Shown here: positions 6,782-16,238 of the stretch, piece after piece | Numbering within the stretch: the stretch's first letter is position 1 | How the letters are laid out: each line of letters starts with the position of its first letter | Assembly: GCA_016719605.1 (NCBI GenBank) | Contig: JADJYW010000029.1 | Location: 297,294 to 361,293 of the forward strand | From: Lewinellaceae bacterium | GTDB lineage: Bacteria > Bacteroidota > Bacteroidia > Chitinophagales > Saprospiraceae | DNA: 64,000 nt | Direction of reading: 5' to 3' | Notes under the pieces: model-generated | Seen by the model: only the letters and a program-made list of their open reading frames with translations | Told to the model about the DNA's origin: nothing | The model's database searches: none | Made by a program: the position numbers and the translations under genes

Positions 6782-8248
6782 ATGGCAAAAGAAATAACGC
6801 CCCGCTCGGAAGACTACTCACAGTGGTACCTCGACATCGTTCGCAAAGCCCGCCTGGCCGACAACTCGCCCGTGCGCGGCTGCATGGTTATCCGCCCGCA
6901 TGGGTTCGCTATTTGGGAAAAAATGCGCGATGCGCTGGACGCCATGTTCAAGGAAACAGGCCATGTCAACGCCTACTTCCCGCTTTTTATCCCTAAAAGT
7001 TTTCTCAGCAAAGAAGCGGCTCACGTCGAAGGTTTTGCCAAGGAATGCGCCGTGGTGACTCACTACCGCCTCAAAAACGACCCCGACGGCAACGGCGTGA
7101 TCGTGGATCCGGAAGCCAAACTCGAAGAAGAACTGATCGTGCGCCCCACCTCGGAAACCATCATCTGGAATACCTACCGCGACTGGATTCAGAGCTACCG
7201 CGACCTGCCCCTGCTCATCAACCAGTGGGCCAATGTGGTGCGCTGGGAAATGCGCACCCGGCCGTTCCTCCGCACAGCAGAATTTCTCTGGCAAGAGGGC
7301 CACACCGCCCACGCCAGCAAAGACGAGGCGATGGAGGAAACCTTGAAAATCCTGGATATCTACGCCCGCTTTGCCGAAGAATACATGGCCATGCCGGTGA
7401 TCAAAGGCATCAAAACCCCAAATGAACGCTTCGCCGGCGCCGACGAAACTTTCTGCATCGAGGCGCTCATGCAAGACGGCAAGGCGCTGCAAGCCGGCAC
7501 TTCGCACTTTCTCGGCCAGAACTTTGCCCGGGCATTCGATGTGCTTTTCCTCAACAAGGATAACCAGCAGGAACACGTTTGGGCTACCTCCTGGGGCGTT
7601 TCCACCCGACTCGTCGGCGGCCTCATCATGACACACTCCGACGACGACGGCCTTGTGCTGCCGCCCAAACTGGCGCCCATCCAGGTCGTGATCGTGCCCA
7701 TCCCGAAGCCCGTACCGGAGATTCTGGAGGCTGCCGGCAAAATCGCTGCCCAACTGCGCGCCAAAGGCATTTCGGTCAAAGTGGACGACGACGACCAAAA
7801 CCGCCCGGGCTTCAAATTTGCCGAATACGAAATGATCGGCGTGCCGGTACGCCTCGGCCTCGGCCAACGCGACCTCGATGCCGGACAGGTGGAAGTAGCC
7901 CGCCGCGATACCAAGGAAAAATCCAGTGTGTCACTCGATACCGTGGCCGACTATGTCGCCCAATTACTCGAAGACATCCAGGCCAACCTGTTCAACCGTG
8001 CCAAGGCGTACCGCGACGAACACATCACGCCGGCAAACACCTGGGCGGAATTTGAAGAAGCCCTGGAGAAAAAAGGCGGATTCGTAGCCGCACACTGGGA
8101 CGGCACCACCGAAACGGAACTGGAAATCAAAGAGCGCAGCAAAGCCACCATCCGCTGTATCCCGGTTGGGAATCCGGAGGAAACCGGTGCATGCATTTTG
8201 ACCGGAAAGCCGAGCACACAGCGGGTGTTGTTCGCCAAAGCGTATTGA
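6782..8248 (+). CDS. proS: Prolyl-tRNA synthetase (archaeal/eukaryotic type)
   Basis: Class IIa synthetase charging tRNA-Pro; 488 residues, the size of the short ProS type without the bacterial editing insertion. Motif 2 is at about 155-185 (VVRWEMRTRPFLRTAEFLWQ then EGHTAHA). Motif 3 is near 270-300 (TSWGVSTRLVGGLIMTHSDD). An anticodon-binding domain follows (LAPIQVVIVPI...VKVDDDDQNRPGFKFAE), then the C-terminal domain typical of this type, ending in FAKAY. The type is usual in Bacteroidota. The ATG at 6782 follows an A-rich stretch and gives the expected N-terminus (MAKEITPRSEDYSQWY). It is probably transcribed alone. Confidence 0.96.
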   Translation: MAKEITPRSEDYSQWYLDIVRKARLADNSPVRGCMVIRPHGFAIWEKMRDALDAMFKETGHVNAYFPLFIPKSFLSKEAAHVEGFAKECAVVTHYRLKNDPDGNGVIVDPEAKLEEELIVRPTSETIIWNTYRDWIQSYRDLPLLINQWANVVRWEMRTRPFLRTAEFLWQEGHTAHASKDEAMEETLKILDIYARFAEEYMAMPVIKGIKTPNERFAGADETFCIEALMQDGKALQAGTSHFLGQNFARAFDVLFLNKDNQQEHVWATSWGVSTRLVGGLIMTHSDDDGLVLPPKLAPIQVVIVPIPKPVPEILEAAGKIAAQLRAKGISVKVDDDDQNRPGFKFAEYEMIGVPVRLGLGQRDLDAGQVEVARRDTKEKSSVSLDTVADYVAQLLEDIQANLFNRAKAYRDEHITPANTWAEFEEALEKKGGFVAAHWDGTTETELEIKERSKATIRCIPVGNPEETGACILTGKPSTQRVLFAKAY

Positions 8249-8419
8249 GGGCGTGCTGTGTTCCCGGAACAGGCATCCGAGCGCAGCGTATCACCGACGG
8301 AGAAAAACCCGTGTACCTTTTGGCGTATTTGTTCGGAATACGGCACCGTAAATGAACATCTTCCAGCCTGGCAGGTTTCGCTGAAATTGCTACACGCTAC
8401 TTTCCAACTCAGATAGAAC

Positions 8420-9684
8420 ATGACCGCCCACCTCCTCATCATCGGCGACGAAATACTCATTGGCCAAATCATGGACACCAACTCGGCCTGGATGAGCCAG
8501 CAGCTCAACCTGCGCGGCTTTCGGGTAACGGGGAAAAGTACGGTGGCCGACACGCCCGACGCCATTTTGGACGGCCTGCTGCAAGCGACCGCCATGCCGA
8601 CGTGGTGCTGATGACCGGCGGCCTTGGCCCCACCAAGGACGATGTGACTAAAAAAACGCTGGCGGATTATTTTGACTCACCCATGTCGTTTCACCAGGAA
8701 ACGTATGACCGCATGGCGGCATATTTCGCCCGAATCGGACGCAAAATGCCCGATGCTGCCGTGATCCAGGCGACATTGCCGGACAAGGCCGTGCTGCTGC
8801 CCAACAAAGTCGGCAGCGCCCCGGGCATGTGGTTCGAACGCGACGGCAAAGTATTCATCTCCCTGCCGGGCGTCCCGTTTGAAATGCAGTACCTGATGCA
8901 GGAAGAAGCGCTGCCGCGCCTGAGCGCTCGTTTTCCCGGCAGCCCCATCGAACACCGCACCCTGCGCACGGCCGGCGAGGGCGAAAGTGCAATTGCCAAA
9001 CGTATCGAAACTTTCGAGGACAACCTCCCCGCAAACATCAAACTGGCGTACTTGCCCAGCCTCGGACAAGTACGCCTGCGCCTCACCGGCACCTGGAACG
9101 ACGCCATTATTCCGCCGAACGCGCAGGCTGTGCTCCGCGAACAACTCAACGCCAAGGCGGCCGAACTGCATGCCCTGCTGCCCGACCTCGTGTACGGTAC
9201 CGGCGAAGACACCCTGGAGCAGGTGGTTGGGGATTTGCTGCGCAAACAAAACCTGCAATTTGGCACAGCGGAGAGCTGCACCGGCGGGTATGTCGCCCAC
9301 CTGATTACCTCGGTGCCGGGCGCGTCCGATTATTTTCCGGGCAGTATCGTCAGCTATTCCAACGACATGAAAATGAACCTGCTTGGCGTGCAGGCCGATA
9401 CCCTGGCGCAGTTTGGCGCAGTGAGCGCGGAAACCGTGCGCGAAATGGTTGCCGGCGCACTGAACACCTTGCAGGCAGACATTGCCCTGGCCATATCCGG
9501 CATTGCAGGCCCTGATGGCGGCACGCCCGAAAAACCTGTGGGAACCGTCTGGATAGCCGTTGGAAATCGCGACCGGATTGTTACGATCAAGCAGGTATTT
9601 GCCCGCGACCGGGCCAAAAACATCCAACTTTCCGGCGTTTACGGCTTGAATGCCGTACGCAAATTTTTGCTGGGACAATTGTAG
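8420..9684 (+). CDS. cinA: CinA-like competence/damage-inducible protein, NMN deamidase (one frameshift)
   Basis: Two frames join to about 421 residues, the normal CinA length. The N-terminal MoCF domain begins MTAHLLIIGDEILIGQIMDT and continues after the shift with VVLMTGGLGPTKDD. The C-terminal PncC amidohydrolase domain has ESCTGGYVAHLITSVPGA and AISGIAGPDGGTPEKPVGTV. CinA hydrolyses ADP-ribose/NMN and belongs to the pyridine-nucleotide salvage cycle. The frame breaks near 8597; one extra C in the CC of GACCGCCATGCC restores it, reading ATAHADVV. This fits a homopolymer sequencing slip rather than gene loss, because both halves are fully conserved. Confidence 0.9.
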
Positions 9685-9738
9685 CAAGCAGGGAGCATCA
9701 GGCTGTTTTTCAACGCAAGCGACATCCCGCATCTCAGA

Positions 9739-9764
9739 AATTTTTCCCATTTTTGGGAAAAATT
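9739..9764. promoter_or_regulatory. Perfect 11-bp inverted repeat upstream of the secreted unknown
   Basis: AATTTTTCCCA, TTTT, TGGGAAAAATT: a perfect palindrome with a 4-base spacer, 16 bases before the ATG at 9781 and 54 bases past cinA. There is no T-run after it on the plus strand, so a terminator is less likely than an operator or an mRNA hairpin over the translation start region. No protein is known to bind it. Confidence 0.5.
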
Positions 9765-9780
9765 AACCCGACTCACAGAT

Positions 9781-11241
9781 ATGGACAAAAGACGGCTTGC
9801 CCTGTTTCCCGTGCTTACGGGGGCTTTTTTTGCACTTTTTTTGATACTGTCGGCCGGCACGCCGGTTTTTGCACAAGGCGGAAGGGTACTGATGTCGGAG
9901 CCTATCGCCCTGCGCAACGACTACGGCTACGAACTCATCGGCCGCATGAAGGATCGCATTTTGCTTTTCCGCGACAAATACGATGAGTTCGAGGTACAGG
10001 CATTCGACAATTCGATGCGCATGTCGTGGAGCCGAAAACTGGAAGATATTGACAAAAACGGCACACAAATACTGGCGGTCATTGGCGGCAAAAACGATTT
10101 TTCCGTTGTGTTCAAACAACGCCGACGCGGCATTACGACCCTCCACCTGCACAAGTATGATGCCGGCGCCAACCGCATTGACAGCACAACGATCAAACAC
10201 TACGGCGAGCGGATGTTCTCACCCCCGGCCATTGACGTGATCCAGAGTGAAGACCGAACCTGCATCGTAGCCACCAACACCGCCGAACGCGCACGTATGG
10301 AGACGGTTTGTTTTCGTCTGGACAAGATGGCGGTGCTCTGGGACAAGGTGGTTCAACTGGACGATGTTTACCATGACTCCAACATACGCGCCATGACCGT
10401 GAGCAATGCCGGCGATTTTTTCATGGTAACTGAATTGAACAATCGGCGGAACCGCCTTGATGCGCACGAGTACCAAATCCTGCACCTACAAGCCGTTGCA
10501 GACCGGGCGGTGCGGGTGCCTATGCCCGAGTTTATGACAAACGATGCCCGGTTTGTGTACGACAACCTCAACCGCAGCCTCGTGGGAGCAGGATTTTATG
10601 CCGACAAAAACCGCGAACGTTCCAACGGCGTCTTCTATGTGCGCGTACCGCAAACCGGCCAACCGACACTGCGCTACGAGACGTTTTCCGACAAGGTCAT
10701 CTCTATCCTCCGGGGCAAAGACGTGGAGGAAGACAACAAGGGCGTCAACTACGCCAATGTCCAGCAAATCATACTCCGACAAGATGGCGGCGCCCTGCTT
10801 GTGGCCGAACGCTACCATGAGATACAGCGTGGCACCTCGGCTGCCCGGGGGTTTTGGCGTGACGGGATGCGGCTTGTGATGGACTATTACTACGACGACC
10901 TCCTGCTCGTAGCCATCGGGCCTGACGGCACACCGCACTGGACCACCATTTTGCACAAAAAACAGTACTCACAGGATGACGACGCCACCTTTTCATCCTT
11001 TTTCCTGATGCGTTCCCCGGACCGGCTGCACCTCCTGTTCAATGACGAGATCAAGTACGAAAACACCTGCAGCGAGTATATTGTGAATGCCGTGGGCGAT
11101 TTTGACCGCAACAGCCTGACGAATACCTTCGGCCAAAACCTGCGCTTGCGCTTCCGAGATGCGCTCCAGCTGAACGCCAACGAATGCCTTGTACCCTCGG
11201 AGTTCCGAAATAAACTGCGCCTGGTTCTGTTAAAATTTTGA
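9781..11241 (+). CDS. Secreted protein of unknown function
   Basis: 486 residues with an N-terminal hydrophobic signal (LALFPVLTGAFFALFLILSA, then GTPVFAQ). The mature part reads as repeated short beta-strands (for example YELIGRMKDRILLFRDKYDE, VFKQRRRGITTLHLHKYDAG), suggesting a beta-propeller-like or WD-like lumenal protein, but no recognised motif was found. The C-terminus ends in KLRLVLLKF, without a T9SS sorting domain. It lies between cinA and thiL, only 12 bases before the thiL ATG, so it is probably co-transcribed with thiL. No function can be given. Confidence 0.7.
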   Translation: MDKRRLALFPVLTGAFFALFLILSAGTPVFAQGGRVLMSEPIALRNDYGYELIGRMKDRILLFRDKYDEFEVQAFDNSMRMSWSRKLEDIDKNGTQILAVIGGKNDFSVVFKQRRRGITTLHLHKYDAGANRIDSTTIKHYGERMFSPPAIDVIQSEDRTCIVATNTAERARMETVCFRLDKMAVLWDKVVQLDDVYHDSNIRAMTVSNAGDFFMVTELNNRRNRLDAHEYQILHLQAVADRAVRVPMPEFMTNDARFVYDNLNRSLVGAGFYADKNRERSNGVFYVRVPQTGQPTLRYETFSDKVISILRGKDVEEDNKGVNYANVQQIILRQDGGALLVAERYHEIQRGTSAARGFWRDGMRLVMDYYYDDLLLVAIGPDGTPHWTTILHKKQYSQDDDATFSSFFLMRSPDRLHLLFNDEIKYENTCSEYIVNAVGDFDRNSLTNTFGQNLRLRFRDALQLNANECLVPSEFRNKLRLVLLKF

Positions 11242-11253
11242 AGATTTGCGGCT

Positions 11254-12270
11254 ATGACTGATGTAAACACCCTCGGCGAGTTCGGCCTGATCGAACACCT
11301 CACCCAAGCATTTCCCATCACCCAACCATCCACGATCAGAGGTATAGGCGACGACGCCGCCGTCATAGACAACGGCCCTTTTTGTACCGTGGTCAGCACC
11401 GACATGCTCGTCGAAGGCATCCACTTCGACCTCGCCTACACGCCCCTCCGGCATCTCGGCTACAAGGCCGTGGTGGTCAACCTCTCCGACATTTACGCCA
11501 TGAACGCCACGCCCCGGCAAATCACGGTCTCCTTTGCCATTTCCAGTAAATACACGGTGGAAGCCCTGGACGAACTGTACGCCGGTATCCATGCGGCTTG
11601 CGAAACTTACGGCGTGGATCTCGTGGGTGGCGACACCACCTCCGCGCCCAAGGGCATGGTCATCAGCATTACCGCCATCGGGCAGGGTGAAAAAGAGCGC
11701 CTGGCATACCGCAGCGGCGCCCGGCCCGGCGACCTCATTTGTATCACCGGCGACCTCGGCGCGGCTTACCTCGGCCTGCAGCTTCTGGAACGCGAGAGAC
11801 GCATCTGGATCGAACACCCCGAGGTACAGCGCAACCTGGAGGAGCAGAAATACATCGTGGGTCGCCACCTGAAACCCGAAGCCCGGCGCGACATGATCGA
11901 AGCGTTCCGAAAAGCCGACCTCATACCCACCTCCATGATTGATATTTCCGACGGGCTGGCTTCCGAACTCTTTCATATTTGCAAACAAAGCCGTGTGGGC
12001 GCCCTGCTGGAAGAAAGCGGCGTACCCATCCACCCGGATGCCCAGATGATGGCCCTCCAGTTCAAACTTGACCCTATCACCTGCGCCCTCAACGGCGGCG
12101 AAGACTACGAACTGTTGTTCACGATTGACCCCAAAGACACCGACAAGGTGCGCTTTCTGCCCGATATCTACATCGCCGGTGAAATCCTCGATGCCGCAGA
12201 CGGGATCAAGTTGAATACAAAGGGCGGGAACCTGCACACCCTCCAGGCGCAAGGGTGGCGGCATTTTTAA
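11254..12270 (+). CDS. thiL: Thiamine-monophosphate kinase
   Basis: ATP-dependent phosphorylation of thiamine phosphate to thiamine diphosphate, the last step of TPP synthesis. 338 residues with the AIRS/PurM-fold motifs in order: GIGDDAAVID near 30, STDMLVEGIHFDL with metal-binding Asp near 49, GYKAVVVNLSDIYAMNATP, LVGGDTTSAPKG near 125, MIDISDGLASELFHI near 230, and NGGEDYELLFTI near 280. It lies 12 bases after the preceding unknown. No other thiamine gene is adjacent and no TPP riboswitch was seen upstream. Confidence 0.95.
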   Translation: MTDVNTLGEFGLIEHLTQAFPITQPSTIRGIGDDAAVIDNGPFCTVVSTDMLVEGIHFDLAYTPLRHLGYKAVVVNLSDIYAMNATPRQITVSFAISSKYTVEALDELYAGIHAACETYGVDLVGGDTTSAPKGMVISITAIGQGEKERLAYRSGARPGDLICITGDLGAAYLGLQLLERERRIWIEHPEVQRNLEEQKYIVGRHLKPEARRDMIEAFRKADLIPTSMIDISDGLASELFHICKQSRVGALLEESGVPIHPDAQMMALQFKLDPITCALNGGEDYELLFTIDPKDTDKVRFLPDIYIAGEILDAADGIKLNTKGGNLHTLQAQGWRHF

Positions 12271-12280
12271 CGAATCGTCC

Positions 12281-12288
12281 TACCTTTG
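12281..12288 (+). promoter_or_regulatory. -7 box TACCTTTG for the T9SS cargo gene
   Basis: Exact TAnnTTTG match 21 bases before the ATG at 12309, just past the thiL stop. Confidence 0.55.
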
Positions 12289-12308
12289 GAACCACAATCC
12301 ACTTTGGC

Positions 12309-14930
12309 ATGAAAAAGTATCTACTCCGCTCCCTCCTTCTGCCGGCCCTGCTGGCCGCACTCCATACGGCCACACATGCGCAGCAATGCCTGTTTACCAT
12401 CGAAATGCTCGACAACTTCGGCGACGGCTGGAACGGCGGCGTGCTCACCGTTGTAAACGCGGGTACGACCAACCAGTTTTCGCTGGTCAATACCATCGGA
12501 AACGGCGCGGACAGCACCGTGACCTTCAGTGTCACCCCGGGCCTGCCACTCGTACTCAACTGGGCGCCGGGCGGCTTCAACAACGAAGTATCCTTTGCGC
12601 TGTACAACAATGACGGCGATTTGCTCTTCCAGATCGCCAACCCGACACCGGGCGTCGTCTTTCTTCTGCCCGCAGCTGCCTGCGTGGATTGTTTGAAACC
12701 GCTGAACCCCGTCATCGAAAACATCTGGGATACCCGGGTCCGAGTTGCCTGGACGCCCGCGTTTGGGAGCGGGACGCCCATTGGCTGGCGGGTTACCTAT
12801 GGCCCGGCCGGATTTGATCCCGGCGCCGGCAATACGCTCTATGTGGGCGTCCCGCGAGCCAATATCACGGGCTTACAGCCCAAAACCTGGTACGACTATT
12901 ATGTGGAGCAGGACTGCGGTGGCGACACCAGCAAACGCGCAGGGCCGTTCACCTTCGAAACCTACCGCACCAATGATGTGGGTGTCAGCGCCGTGCTAAG
13001 CCCGCAAAACAGCTGCGACCTCGGTGTGGAAACGATCACCCTTGCCCTGCGCAACTACGGCGCCAACCCCCAATCCCTCGTCCCGTTCAACTACAGCGTA
13101 AACGACGTCCCCGTCAGTGTACCACAGCCACAGGACGGTTTTTACACCGGCGTGCTGGGTAAAGACAGCGCCGCGATCATCGAATTCGAAACGCTCTACG
13201 ATTTTTCTGCCCCGGGCGAATACCGCATTGCTGTGTGGACCGAAATGAACGGCGACGAAGACCCCGCCAACGATACCTTTTTTTACCGCGTAGTCAACCG
13301 CCTGGCAACACCATACTCCCAAAATTTTGAGGACTGTAACGGCGCCTGGTATGTGGACACAGCTAACAGTATCGCCCCTTCGTGGCAATTTGGCACACCT
13401 GCCGGGTCGGTTATTTCGGCAGCAGCCGACGGGAAAAACGCCTGGGTAACCAACCTGACCGGCCCCTACAATCCAGGTGAAATTTCCTACCTGAACTCCC
13501 CCTGCTTCGATTTTTCCGATCTGGCCACCGATCCTGTGATTGAGTTTTCCCTGATCTATGCCACCGAATCCGGCTACGACGGTTGCTGGCTGGAAATGTC
13601 GCTCGACGACGGCGACAGCTGGGCCAAGGTCGGGATGCTGGATGAAAACATCAATTGGTACAACCAGGATATCACGTTCACCGACATCGGCCACGCCTGG
13701 TCGGGCAACAGCAATGGCTGGATCACGGCCCGCCATTTGCTCGACGGCGCCGCCGGACTGGCCAACGTGCGCCTGCGTTTCGCCTTCGAGTCCGACCCGT
13801 TCATCCTGTCCGAGGGTACGGGCGTGGACGATATACGAATCTATGCCCCGCTCACCGACGATTTGGCGGCCCTCTCCGTGCGTACCGATGCCGACGGGCA
13901 GGACTGTGGGGACACGACTGATGTGGTGACGTTTCGTTTGGCCAACTTCGGCGCACAACCCGCCACCATTTTCGGTCTTGCCTACTCGCTCAATGGCACC
14001 GCGCCGGTCGTCGAAAATGTGGGGACTGTCACGATTGCACCCAACGACGTGTACACCTACGTTTTTAATCAAACTTTCGACAGCCGCGACGGCTTGTTCG
14101 CCGTCCGTTGCTGGACCGTGCTGCCCAACGAACAAAACCGCAGCAACGACACCAGCGCCGTGTACATGGTGGACCACTTGCCGGACCCGCTACCCCTTAG
14201 CGCGGATTTTGAAACCGGCTTGCCGGCAGGCTGGACCAGCACAGGATTCACCACCACCGGGCACAACAACATCTCCACCGTTCTGGCTTCCAACCTCTAC
14301 GATTTCAACGCAACCTCCACGACCGACCTGTCGCGCGTCGGGTTTGTCGGCCCGAATGACTCCCTGAGTTTTGACTACCGCATCACGGACTTCGACACCG
14401 ATGGCGAGACGCCGACCATACTGGCCAACGGAACCCGTTTCGAGGTGCTTGTATCTTCCGACTGCGGCAGTTCCTTCCAAACGGTGTACACCATTGACCA
14501 AAGCAACCACACCCCGAGCGTGGACCTGCAAAACGTGCGTATCGGGCTGGGCGCTTATGCCGGGCTGGCGATTCAGATTCGCTTTGCCGGTGTCTGGGGG
14601 GCCGGCGATTTCTACTTTGACCTGGACAACATCAACCTGCCGCAACTCCCGATCACGCCGACCCGCGACGGCATTGAGGGCCTCAGCAAATTAGACCTGT
14701 GGCCCAACCCGACTACCGGCCGGACGCAGGTGTTGGTTGAGCTGGACAAAAGCGCCGACCTGCAGGTACAAATGCTGGACCTCATGGGCCGGACGGTGTG
14801 GCAAACCAATACCCTGCGCAGCGATCGGCTTTCGGAAAACCTCGACCTGACGCCGCTGCCAAGCGGGTTGTACCTCCTGCGCCTCACGGTGAACGGCCAG
14901 AGTGTGACGCGAAAAGTAGTGAAGCAGTAA
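12309..14930 (+). CDS. T9SS-sorted multidomain secreted protein with fibronectin III-like domain
   Basis: 873 residues. Signal peptide MKKYLLRSLLLPALLAALHT...HAQ; ATG 12309 was chosen over an in-frame upstream ATG because it starts the signal. An N-terminal beta domain (CLFTIEMLDNFGDGWNGG) resembles modules seen in T9SS cargo. A fibronectin III-like domain follows (residues about 135-225, ending LQPKTWYDYYVEQDCGGDTS), then CARDB-like strands and a MAM/jelly-roll-like region (YSQNFEDCNGAWYVDTA ... GVDDIRIYAP). The last 80 residues are a type A sorting domain: LDLWPNPTTGRTQVLVEL ... LPSGLYLLRLTVNGQSVTRK. It would be exported by Sec, moved across the outer membrane by T9SS and attached or released at the cell surface. 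Ligand or activity is unknown. Confidence 0.88.
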   Translation: MKKYLLRSLLLPALLAALHTATHAQQCLFTIEMLDNFGDGWNGGVLTVVNAGTTNQFSLVNTIGNGADSTVTFSVTPGLPLVLNWAPGGFNNEVSFALYNNDGDLLFQIANPTPGVVFLLPAAACVDCLKPLNPVIENIWDTRVRVAWTPAFGSGTPIGWRVTYGPAGFDPGAGNTLYVGVPRANITGLQPKTWYDYYVEQDCGGDTSKRAGPFTFETYRTNDVGVSAVLSPQNSCDLGVETITLALRNYGANPQSLVPFNYSVNDVPVSVPQPQDGFYTGVLGKDSAAIIEFETLYDFSAPGEYRIAVWTEMNGDEDPANDTFFYRVVNRLATPYSQNFEDCNGAWYVDTANSIAPSWQFGTPAGSVISAAADGKNAWVTNLTGPYNPGEISYLNSPCFDFSDLATDPVIEFSLIYATESGYDGCWLEMSLDDGDSWAKVGMLDENINWYNQDITFTDIGHAWSGNSNGWITARHLLDGAAGLANVRLRFAFESDPFILSEGTGVDDIRIYAPLTDDLAALSVRTDADGQDCGDTTDVVTFRLANFGAQPATIFGLAYSLNGTAPVVENVGTVTIAPNDVYTYVFNQTFDSRDGLFAVRCWTVLPNEQNRSNDTSAVYMVDHLPDPLPLSADFETGLPAGWTSTGFTTTGHNNISTVLASNLYDFNATSTTDLSRVGFVGPNDSLSFDYRITDFDTDGETPTILANGTRFEVLVSSDCGSSFQTVYTIDQSNHTPSVDLQNVRIGLGAYAGLAIQIRFAGVWGAGDFYFDLDNINLPQLPITPTRDGIEGLSKLDLWPNPTTGRTQVLVELDKSADLQVQMLDLMGRTVWQTNTLRSDRLSENLDLTPLPSGLYLLRLTVNGQSVTRKVVKQ

Positions 14931-15536
14931 TTATCGTGTAAAAAGCGCCAACTGTTCTCCTTGTGGCAATTGTTGAAACGACCGCCGGTGGTGCTCCGTC
15001 AGCCCGTGCAGGCGGATTGCGTCCCGGTGCGCGGCAGTCGGGTAGCCCTTGTTGTCTTCCCAGTGGTATGGTGGAAAAAGCCCGGCCAGGCGGTACATTT
15101 CGGCGTCGCGGTGGGTTTTGGCCAAAATAGAAGCAGCCGCAATAGCGGCGTATTTCCCGTCGCCTTTCACCACGCAGAGGTGCGGTACATCGGTGTATTG
15201 GCGGAAGCGGTTGCCATCCACGAGAATAAATTCGGGGCATATACCGAGGCCGTCGAGGGCGCGGTGCATCGCCAAAAAAGATGCTTGCAAAATGTTGATC
15301 CGGTCTATTTCTCCGGGTTCGGCCCGGGCAACCGACCAGGCAACAGCCTCTTGTTCGATGATGCGGCGCAGTTCGTCCCGCTGTTTTTCCGTCACCTGCT
15401 TGGAGTCATTGAGCCAGGGATGAAAAAAATCGGGTGGCAAAATAACTGCGGCTGCATACACCGGCCCCGCCAGACAGCCGCGCCCGGCTTCATCGCATCC
15501 GGCCTCAAGCCGGTCGGGTTGGTGAAAGGGAAGCAT
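14931..15536 (-). CDS. rnhB: Ribonuclease HII
   Basis: Endoribonuclease that nicks RNA in RNA/DNA hybrids. 201 residues from ATG 15536 (MLPFHQPDRLEAGCDEAGRG). The catalytic Asp-Glu pair is in GCDEAGRGCLAGPV, with further acidic residues in FILVDGNRF and AAASILAKTHRDAEM. The end GYPTAAHRDAIRLHGLTEHH is typical. The later start was chosen because the upstream 17 codons are the translated 7-bp repeat. Its stop is immediately adjacent to the stop of the convergent T9SS cargo gene. Confidence 0.95.
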   Translation of the reverse strand: MLPFHQPDRLEAGCDEAGRGCLAGPVYAAAVILPPDFFHPWLNDSKQVTEKQRDELRRIIEQEAVAWSVARAEPGEIDRINILQASFLAMHRALDGLGICPEFILVDGNRFRQYTDVPHLCVVKGDGKYAAIAAASILAKTHRDAEMYRLAGLFPPYHWEDNKGYPTAAHRDAIRLHGLTEHHRRSFQQLPQGEQLALFTR

Positions 15537-15541
15537 GACAG

Positions 15542-15569
15542 TTTTGAGTTTTGAGTTTTGAGTTTTGAG
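15542..15569. repeat. 7-bp tandem repeat TTTTGAG, four units
   Basis: Four perfect copies of TTTTGAG directly upstream of the rnhB start. A 7-base period is not codon-compatible, so this is a leader element rather than coding sequence. Confidence 0.85.
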
Positions 15570-15678
15570 TTGGCAAAAGTAGAGCAAGGAGAAGTGGGTC
15601 GGATGGCCTTCGCCAACGGGTGAATTCCGTTACCTTAGCTCGTCAAACATTTTATGGCTAATCGCCAACTGCAAAACT

Positions 15679-16236
15679 ATGAAAACCTACACCAGCGCGA
15701 GCGACCACGTCCAGCTACACGACCTGTTATTTGTCACGCTCCTGAGCGAAGATCAGGTGCAGGAACGGGTGCGGGAGATCGGCGCCGAAATAACGCAGGC
15801 TTACCGGAACAAAAAGCCGCTTTTTATCAGCATCCTGAGTGGCGCTTTCGTGTTTGCGGCCGACCTGATTCGCGCCTTTGGCGGCGATTGTGAAATCGGG
15901 TTTGTGAAACTGGCATCCTATTCCGGCACCCGTTCGTCCGGCGATGTGCAAACCGTCATGGGTTTGGAAAAAGACTTACAGGGCCGGCACCTCATCGTTG
16001 TGGAAGATATTGTGGACACCGGGCGCACCCTGCATTTTTTCCTCGATCACCTGCGCAGCCGGCAGCCGGCCTCCATTTGCACCGTCACCTTTCTGCGCAA
16101 ACCCGATGCTGCCGAGTTTCCGGTACCCATAGACTATGTCGGGTTTGATATCGAAGACCGTTTTGTGGTGGGATACGGGTTGGACTACGATGGCCTGGGC
16201 CGCAATCTGCCGGGAATTTACCAGCGCAGCAAATAA
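15679..16236 (+). CDS. hpt: Hypoxanthine phosphoribosyltransferase
   Basis: Purine salvage: hypoxanthine or guanine plus PRPP to IMP or GMP. 185 residues with the PRTase fold. The PRPP loop is LIVVEDIVDTGRTLHFFLDH near residues 105-125. Upstream are ISILSGAFVFAADLIRAF and the KLASYSGTRSSGDV flexible loop; near the C-terminus VPIDYVGFDIEDRFVVGYGL gives the base-binding region. ATG 15679 follows a weak TACCTTAG (-7 box with one mismatch). It converges with the GATase gene, with two bases between the stops. Confidence 0.93.
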   Translation: MKTYTSASDHVQLHDLLFVTLLSEDQVQERVREIGAEITQAYRNKKPLFISILSGAFVFAADLIRAFGGDCEIGFVKLASYSGTRSSGDVQTVMGLEKDLQGRHLIVVEDIVDTGRTLHFFLDHLRSRQPASICTVTFLRKPDAAEFPVPIDYVGFDIEDRFVVGYGLDYDGLGRNLPGIYQRSK

Positions 16237-16238
16237 AA

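Noticed and set aside
12996..14177. 393-codon minus-strand frame inside the T9SS cargo gene
   Set aside because: Shadow of a gene with signal peptide, FnIII-like domain and sorting domain.
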